From JBBRNH01 sp038247465 (GTDB lineage Bacteria > Bacteroidota > Bacteroidia > Cytophagales > Spirosomataceae), in contig JBBRUV010000173.1 of the NCBI GenBank assembly GCA_038247465.1, forward strand, positions 1-10,045: a DNA stretch of 10,045 nt, given 5' to 3'. The position numbers were made by a program, and so were the translations under genes. Below, piece by piece: positions 6,696 to 10,045 of the stretch (position 1 is the first letter of the stretch; each line of letters starts with the position of its first letter). Below the pieces are notes generated by a model. It ran no database searches. It was not told the origin of the DNA and worked only from the letters and a program-made list of their open reading frames with translations.

Positions 6696-7865
6696 TTACA
6701 ACACGCACCGCAGTGAGAAGCCACTGCCTAAGTGGCCGGAGAGGTTAGCCGAGGTAGTTTTTGAGGGAGCCGTGTCGTTGCTATTCGTGCTTCGGCTGAC
6801 CGACGCATTGAGCAATGAGGTCTCAACGATAAACCGTTTACCGGCCATGTAAGCCAACCCAATACCGCCCGATGCACCCACGCTTGAAATATCATAGCGG
6901 ACTGCGCTGCCGTTAACGCTGTTGCCAAAAAGGGAGTATGACACTGCAATCCGGGTGAAGGGAGTCAGGCGGTTGTTGGCCCAATAGTGCTGATAATACG
7001 GCGATATACCCAAGGTTTGACTGCGGGTTGTGGTAGTACTTCGCCCGCCCTGCTGGACTTGTTCTGCCGAATTGAAGACGAGCGGAAAACTGATACCGAT
7101 GATCGTGTTTTTCCGGGCAAAACACCCAACCGACGGGCTAACCGTGAACTGACTCTGTTTCTGGCTGCTCAATGGCAATTCGCTGGCTGTTTTATTTCTT
7201 GACAGCCCCAGACTTCCCTCTACCACCCAGCGGCCCCGGTCGGTTTGGGGGTTAGCCGTGCCAGTCGGCTGGGTGGCAGCGCTGCCCGTACCCGTCCAGT
7301 AAACCAGGCCCAGGCCAAACGAACCTATATTCATCGGTACTGAACTGGCCGAAGCGGTTGCCTGAAGACTTAACCGCTTGGTCAGGAAGTAATTAACTCC
7401 GGTCTCAAAGTAAGGCGAAACCGAGAAATCAGTGCTTTTATCGGTCACAAACTGCGTGGGTGCCGTTGGCTTATTCTCGCTCTTTGTTGTATTTAAACTA
7501 AACCCAACCCCGACACCACCAAACAACTGTACCGGGCCAACTTGCTGGTAATACCGTACAAATGGCGTTGCACTGACCTGAATCGCCTGATAGGTGTTCA
7601 TCACGGTTCCAGTGCTGTTTTTATACGTTCCGAACGTAGTACCGATGGACGTGGCGACACCCGCCAGCCAGTGGTCTTTAACGAATTTGCCAACCGTCAG
7701 CGTTAGTGCGGGGGAGACGATATTGCCCGATTGGCTTCGGTTGTGGGAGTAGCCCGCCGAAATCCCTCCGCTCAGGATTCCGTTGCCTTTTTCGGTTTGG
7801 GCCAGCAGGGGCGCAGTTGCCAGCGCAAGAAGCGCAAAAAGAAGGTAGGGTTTCATACGGATCAT
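6696..7865 (-). CDS. Secreted outer-membrane beta-barrel protein with two similar halves
   Basis: The protein has a signal peptide, MKPYLLFALLALATAPLLAQ, with cleavage probably after LLA. Starts at 7865 (MIRMKPY…) and 7856 (MKPY…) are both plausible; an extension back to 7916 would put charged residues before the signal and is unlikely. The mature part of about 365 residues is rich in alternating Gly, Ser, Thr and aromatic residues in amphipathic strands. The first half (for example GGISAGYSHNRSQSGN, SATPFVRYYQQVGPVQLFGG, SPYFETGVNYFLTKRLSL) parallels the second (EGSLGLSRNKT, GISPYYQHYWANNRLTPFTR, GIGLAYMAGKRFIVETSLL) strand by strand. Each half looks like an eight-strand OMP_b-brl-type barrel unit. 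A proline/threonine-rich linker with TQPTGTANPQTDRG joins them. Function and ligand are not known. It is transcribed away from the phosphodiesterase gene, with 139 bp between their starts. Confidence 0.82.
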   Translation of the reverse strand: MIRMKPYLLFALLALATAPLLAQTEKGNGILSGGISAGYSHNRSQSGNIVSPALTLTVGKFVKDHWLAGVATSIGTTFGTYKNSTGTVMNTYQAIQVSATPFVRYYQQVGPVQLFGGVGVGFSLNTTKSENKPTAPTQFVTDKSTDFSVSPYFETGVNYFLTKRLSLQATASASSVPMNIGSFGLGLVYWTGTGSAATQPTGTANPQTDRGRWVVEGSLGLSRNKTASELPLSSQKQSQFTVSPSVGCFARKNTIIGISFPLVFNSAEQVQQGGRSTTTTRSQTLGISPYYQHYWANNRLTPFTRIAVSYSLFGNSVNGSAVRYDISSVGASGGIGLAYMAGKRFIVETSLLNASVSRSTNSNDTAPSKTTSANLSGHLGSGFSLRCVL

Positions 7866-8004
7866 TGTTGATTGATCAGGCCGAAAGCTACGGGCTAAAT
7901 CAACGATCTTGACCAAATTAGCGGATTAAATTTTGTTAAATTCATCGGTTGAAAATCTGACCAGAAAACGCAACTATCGCCGTCAGAATCCGTACTTTTC
8001 GGCC

Positions 8005-8760
8005 ATGTTACGCACACTCACAACCGCCCTGTTGCTGCTGCCCGCCCTCACGCTGGCCCAGCCCAAAATTCACGCACATAATGACTACGCGCAGCCCCGG
8101 CCCTTCTGGAATGCCTGGGAACAACGCGCCGACTATATCGAAGCCGATGTCTATCTCCGCGATGGCAAACTCCTTGTGGCCCACGCACCCAACGAAATAA
8201 ACCCCGCCCGAACGCTCGATTCACTATATCTGACCCCGATTAGCCAGCTTTTTCTGAAACATACCAACCGGCCCAGCCCCGACCGTCGCTACACGTTCAG
8301 TTTGGTGATTGATGCCAAAGACGATGCTGCCAAAGTGCTGCCTGCGCTGATTGCCGCCATCGAAAAAAATATCATCGCCTTTAACCGCCCGGCTAATCCG
8401 CTGGCGGTGCAGGTGATTGTGAGCGGCAACCGCCCCCGCGTCGAAAATTATTTGGATTACCCGTTGTTTATCGCCTTCGACGGGCGGCCCAACGAGGTGT
8501 ATGACGATGAAACGGTGAAGCGCGTGGCCCTGATTTCGGATAGTTTTCGGAGTTATTCGCGCTGGGACGGTACGGGAGACCTGCCCGATGCTGACCGCGA
8601 AAAACTCAAACGAATCATCAAACGGGCGCACAACTATAACAAACCCATCCGGTTTTGGGCCATTCCTGACACCGAGAACGCCTGGAAACAACTCCGCAAA
8701 CTCGGCGTGGATATTATTAATACCGACAACGTGGCTGGGGCCGCGCAGGCACTGCGGTAA
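8005..8760 (+). CDS. Secreted GDPD/PI-PLC-like phosphodiesterase family protein
   Basis: The 251-residue protein starts with a signal peptide, MLRTLTTALLLLPALTLAQ, so ATG 8005 is preferred over the in-frame TTG 7933, which would put 24 charged residues in front. The mature protein opens with KIHAHNDYAQ. It then has YIEADVYLRDGKLLVAH, matching the H…E-x-D…H metal and catalytic pattern of the PI-PLC/glycerophosphodiester phosphodiesterase TIM barrel (H25, E46, D48, H60). The end, RFWAIPDTENAWKQLRKLGVD followed by IINTDN, is the usual last strand and helix, where a Trp and an Asn-Thr-Asp close the pocket. It probably hydrolyses a phosphodiester, possibly of a lipid head group, outside the cytoplasm; the substrate is unknown. 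It ends 15 bp before a strong terminator. Confidence 0.88.
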   Translation: MLRTLTTALLLLPALTLAQPKIHAHNDYAQPRPFWNAWEQRADYIEADVYLRDGKLLVAHAPNEINPARTLDSLYLTPISQLFLKHTNRPSPDRRYTFSLVIDAKDDAAKVLPALIAAIEKNIIAFNRPANPLAVQVIVSGNRPRVENYLDYPLFIAFDGRPNEVYDDETVKRVALISDSFRSYSRWDGTGDLPDADREKLKRIIKRAHNYNKPIRFWAIPDTENAWKQLRKLGVDIINTDNVAGAAQALR

Positions 8761-8774
8761 GGGTTCCCCAAAAA

Positions 8775-8808
8775 CAAACGGGCGACGATTATATCGTCGC
8801 CCGTTTTG
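8775..8808. terminator. Bidirectional Rho-independent terminator after the phosphodiesterase gene
   Basis: CGGGCGACGAT (8779-8789) pairs perfectly with ATCGTCGCCCG (8793-8803) around a 3-nt loop. The stem is extended by AAA on the left and TTT on the right. The TTTT on the right ends transcription of the phosphodiesterase gene; on the minus strand CGTTTGTTTTTG can act for a reading frame whose stop (8809-8811) abuts the hairpin. A terminator placed this closely supports the view that a real minus-strand gene once ended there. Confidence 0.88.
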
Positions 8809-9026
8809 TCACTGTAAAACTGCTTTTCGCATTTTTCGCTGATTCAGAAGTTCTTCGGTGCGTTGTAGTAAAGGCTCAGTGGGCAAAAGTTCCTGCCGAA
8901 TTTCTTCAGTAAACGGAGCTAATTGTGTTCGCACAGCCAGTCAGCCCTTGGTAATTGCCGATAACATACCTGTTCAAGTTTGGTTAAAAGATTTATCATT
9001 TCCGGTGCTGATGACCAAGCAAGTTT
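8809..9026 (-). pseudogene. Frameshifted C-terminal remnant of an unrecognised gene
   Basis: Two overlapping minus-strand frames read as one protein tail. The first (9026 to about 8934) gives SSAPEMINLLTKLEQVCYRQ and then LPRADWL before a stop at 8919-8921. The second (8934-8809) gives VRTQLAPFTEEIRQELLPTE, then PLLQRTEELLNQRKMRKAVL and Q before a TGA, and is itself closed upstream by a TGA at 8941-8943. Joining them near 8934 restores an amphipathic helical tail of about 70 residues that ends exactly at the terminator. I do not recognise the family. The helix-rich, charged sequence looks like real coding DNA rather than chance, and at least one indel is needed. It is preceded by the transposase fragment in the same frame as its first part. 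Confidence 0.45.
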
Positions 9027-9308
9027 TTACAAACAAGGATTTAATTGGCATCCAGCCTGGGTTAAAGCCCCCTTCGTTACTTCTCTAATGTTGACGTCTT
9101 CATTGGAAAGCACTTTGTAGAATCGATCCAGTTCCCGTTGAATTGATGACTTGAAGTTCAAAATAATAAATATTAAATGCTTGATTATTGGCTTTTTGCG
9201 TACAGTAAAGGCGGTTTGTGAACCGCTTCTGACAGAAGTAATAAAGGACTCACTTTCAAGTTCACCAGCAATGCTATTGGTTAATCGTACACGGTAATCA
9301 GTTTCTTA
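9027..9308 (-). pseudogene. N-terminal fragment of an IS4-like DDE transposase
   Basis: The open frame between stops (9308 to 9027) gives about 92 residues. Its pattern fits the N-terminal domain of IS4-type transposases as remembered from Bacteroidota: an acidic helix (LTNSIAGELESESFITSVR), then T-A-F-T-x-x-R-K-x-P, then IKHLIFIILNFKSSIQRELD and RFYKVLSNEDVNIREVTKGA, then LTQAGCQLNP. Intact enzymes continue for about 300 more residues with the DDE catalytic core; here a TAA appears directly after LNPCL, so all catalytic residues are missing. There is no ATG at the expected place. The 5' region reads QCRLVKRNYVFSQAFLYFFG in the same frame before a stop, possibly chance. No terminal inverted repeats or target-site duplication could be identified. 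Confidence 0.62.
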
Positions 9309-9626
9309 TTGTAGAGTTTCCGTACATCCTAAACCAATAATAGGTCCAAAAAAGTACAAGAAGGCCTGCGAAAAAACATAATTTCGCTTAACTAAACGAC
9401 ATTGAATGGAGAACGGGTAACTAACAATGAAAACGAGTAATTTCCTTCGCAGAACGCCATTTTTCATTGTGCATTATCTATTATTGTCAACGATACCAGA
9501 CACCATCCATTGGAAGTAGGGCCGTGCTATTACAGAAATAGGGGTTTCCCGTTAAAGCACCCGATCTATTGAGAATGCAGGTCGGGATTTAGGAAAAATT
9601 AAGACAAACCTGATTTTACCATTCGT
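9309..9626. other. Gene-free stretch before the PVC-type gene
   Basis: No convincing coding frame, RNA gene or clear promoter was seen in these 318 bp. A 10-bp inverted repeat, ACAATGAAAA (9424-9433) with TTTTCATTGT (9461-9470), sits inside a word-like AT-rich stretch (9399-9484) that vaguely recalls the two palindromes around fabG but pairs much less well. A 30-codon frame from ATG 9427 has no family resemblance and is not called. The region may hold further decayed insertion-sequence DNA together with the leader of the next gene. Confidence 0.35.
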
Positions 9627-10045
9627 ATGAAAACGCTTGTACTCACCCTCGTTTGCGCCCTGCTGCTCACCTGCCAGCAACGGCCCGTTGGAACGCCCCC
9701 CAAGCTCTCGCCCGAGTTGCAAAAAGCACTGGATGGCCTCTCTGTAGCCGATGGGTTTCGGGTTGAACTGGTAGCCGCCGAACCGCTCATTGCCGATCCC
9801 GTGGCCATGGAAATTGATGAAAACGGCCGCCTGTTTGTGGTTGAGATGCACGGCTACCCACTTGACCTGTCGGGAACGGGCCAGATAAAACTCCTCAAAG
9901 ACACTAACGCCGATGGATACCCCGACCAAAGCGTGGTATGGGCCGATAGCCTGATTCTGCCCACGGGCCTGATGCGCTGGAAAAAGGGCCTGATCGTGAC
10001 CGACCCGCCCTACGTCTGGTATCTGGAAGACACCAACGGCGACGA
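9627..10045 (+). CDS. Secreted PVC-type dehydrogenase/heme-binding-like protein, N-terminal part (runs off window)
   Basis: ATG 9627 opens a frame that stays open to the window end (139 full codons). The N-terminus is a secretion signal, KTLVLTLVCALLLTCQQ. The LLLTC stretch may be a lipobox with Cys16 as lipid site, though Thr at -1 is unusual. From about residue 40 come GFRVELVAAEPLIADPVAME, then IDENGRLFVVEMHGYP, then a short calcium-like loop, DTNADGYPD, and LPTGLMRWKKGLIVTDPPYV, then YLEDTNGDD. This is the start of the beta-propeller found in PVC-type membrane-bound dehydrogenases and large heme-binding CxxCH proteins, which act on sugars or other small molecules outside the cytoplasm. 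Any cytochrome c (CxxCH) part would lie beyond the window. The family is well supported; the substrate is unknown. Confidence 0.85.
   Translation, partial: MKTLVLTLVCALLLTCQQRPVGTPPKLSPELQKALDGLSVADGFRVELVAAEPLIADPVAMEIDENGRLFVVEMHGYPLDLSGTGQIKLLKDTNADGYPDQSVVWADSLILPTGLMRWKKGLIVTDPPYVWYLEDTNGD

Noticed and set aside
7909..7935. TTG and TA-N3-TTTG in the divergent region as a promoter for the phosphodiesterase gene
   Set aside because: The -7-like element has three instead of two spacer bases and the distance to TTG is only 15 nt, so it does not fit the Bacteroidota consensus.
8224..8691. A 155-codon minus-strand open frame inside the phosphodiesterase gene
   Set aside because: It is fully antisense to a gene with a signal peptide and catalytic motifs and has no recognisable domain.
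8858..9088. A 76-codon plus-strand open frame between the terminator and the IS remnant
   Set aside because: The opposite strand carries the more convincing coding remnants; this frame has no family resemblance or start context.
9399..9484. Possible third member of the word-like palindrome family
   Set aside because: Only a 10-bp inverted repeat with a 27-nt loop pairs well; the outer parts need several gaps, and no start codon follows at 5-6 nt.
9427..9519. A 30-codon open frame starting MKTSNFLRRTPFF
   Set aside because: It is too short, has no family resemblance, and lies in a word-like AT-rich stretch, so it is likely chance.
9552..9929. A 125-codon minus-strand open frame opposite the start of the PVC-type gene
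   Set aside because: The plus-strand frame has a signal peptide and strong family motifs; this is its shadow.

Overview
The window looks like chromosomal DNA from a Cytophagales bacterium (phylum Bacteroidota, Spirosoma-like). This is inferred from the protein families, moderately high GC, weak Shine-Dalgarno sites and one good Bacteroidota-type promoter (TTTG-N20-TAnnTTTG). No RNA gene, CRISPR array or intact mobile element was found.

Left part (1-1383): the 3' end of a TolC-type efflux gene closes at a strong bidirectional hairpin terminator. A short fragment resembling the helicase part of a type I restriction subunit follows. Next is an intact small membrane protein with an MCP-type four-helix-bundle sensor region, and then a fragment resembling an internal part of another TolC-like protein. 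This stretch appears to have been rearranged.

Middle (1380-5750): an NhaD-type Na+/H+ antiporter and a THI5/NMT1-like binding protein without a signal peptide run on the plus strand. They converge, with a 6-bp gap, on a large minus-strand membrane-anchored von Willebrand A protein.

Centre right (5751-7865, minus strand): an outer-membrane beta-barrel protein built from two similar halves, then fabG, then the VWA gene. fabG has its own recognisable promoter. fabG and the VWA gene are each preceded by a long palindrome that ends 5-6 nt before the start codon, with a shared AATCA spacer. This is the most unusual feature of the window.

Right part (8005-10045): a divergent secreted GDPD/PI-PLC-like phosphodiesterase ends at a strong terminator. 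Behind it, on the minus strand, lie a frameshifted gene remnant and the N-terminal part of an IS4-like transposase. The window ends inside a secreted PVC-type dehydrogenase/heme-binding-like protein.

The intact genes do not form one pathway. They are cell-envelope, ion-homeostasis and lipid-metabolism genes separated by decayed accessory DNA. No complete new defence or biosynthetic system is visible; the palindromic leaders and the layered gene remnants are the points worth following.
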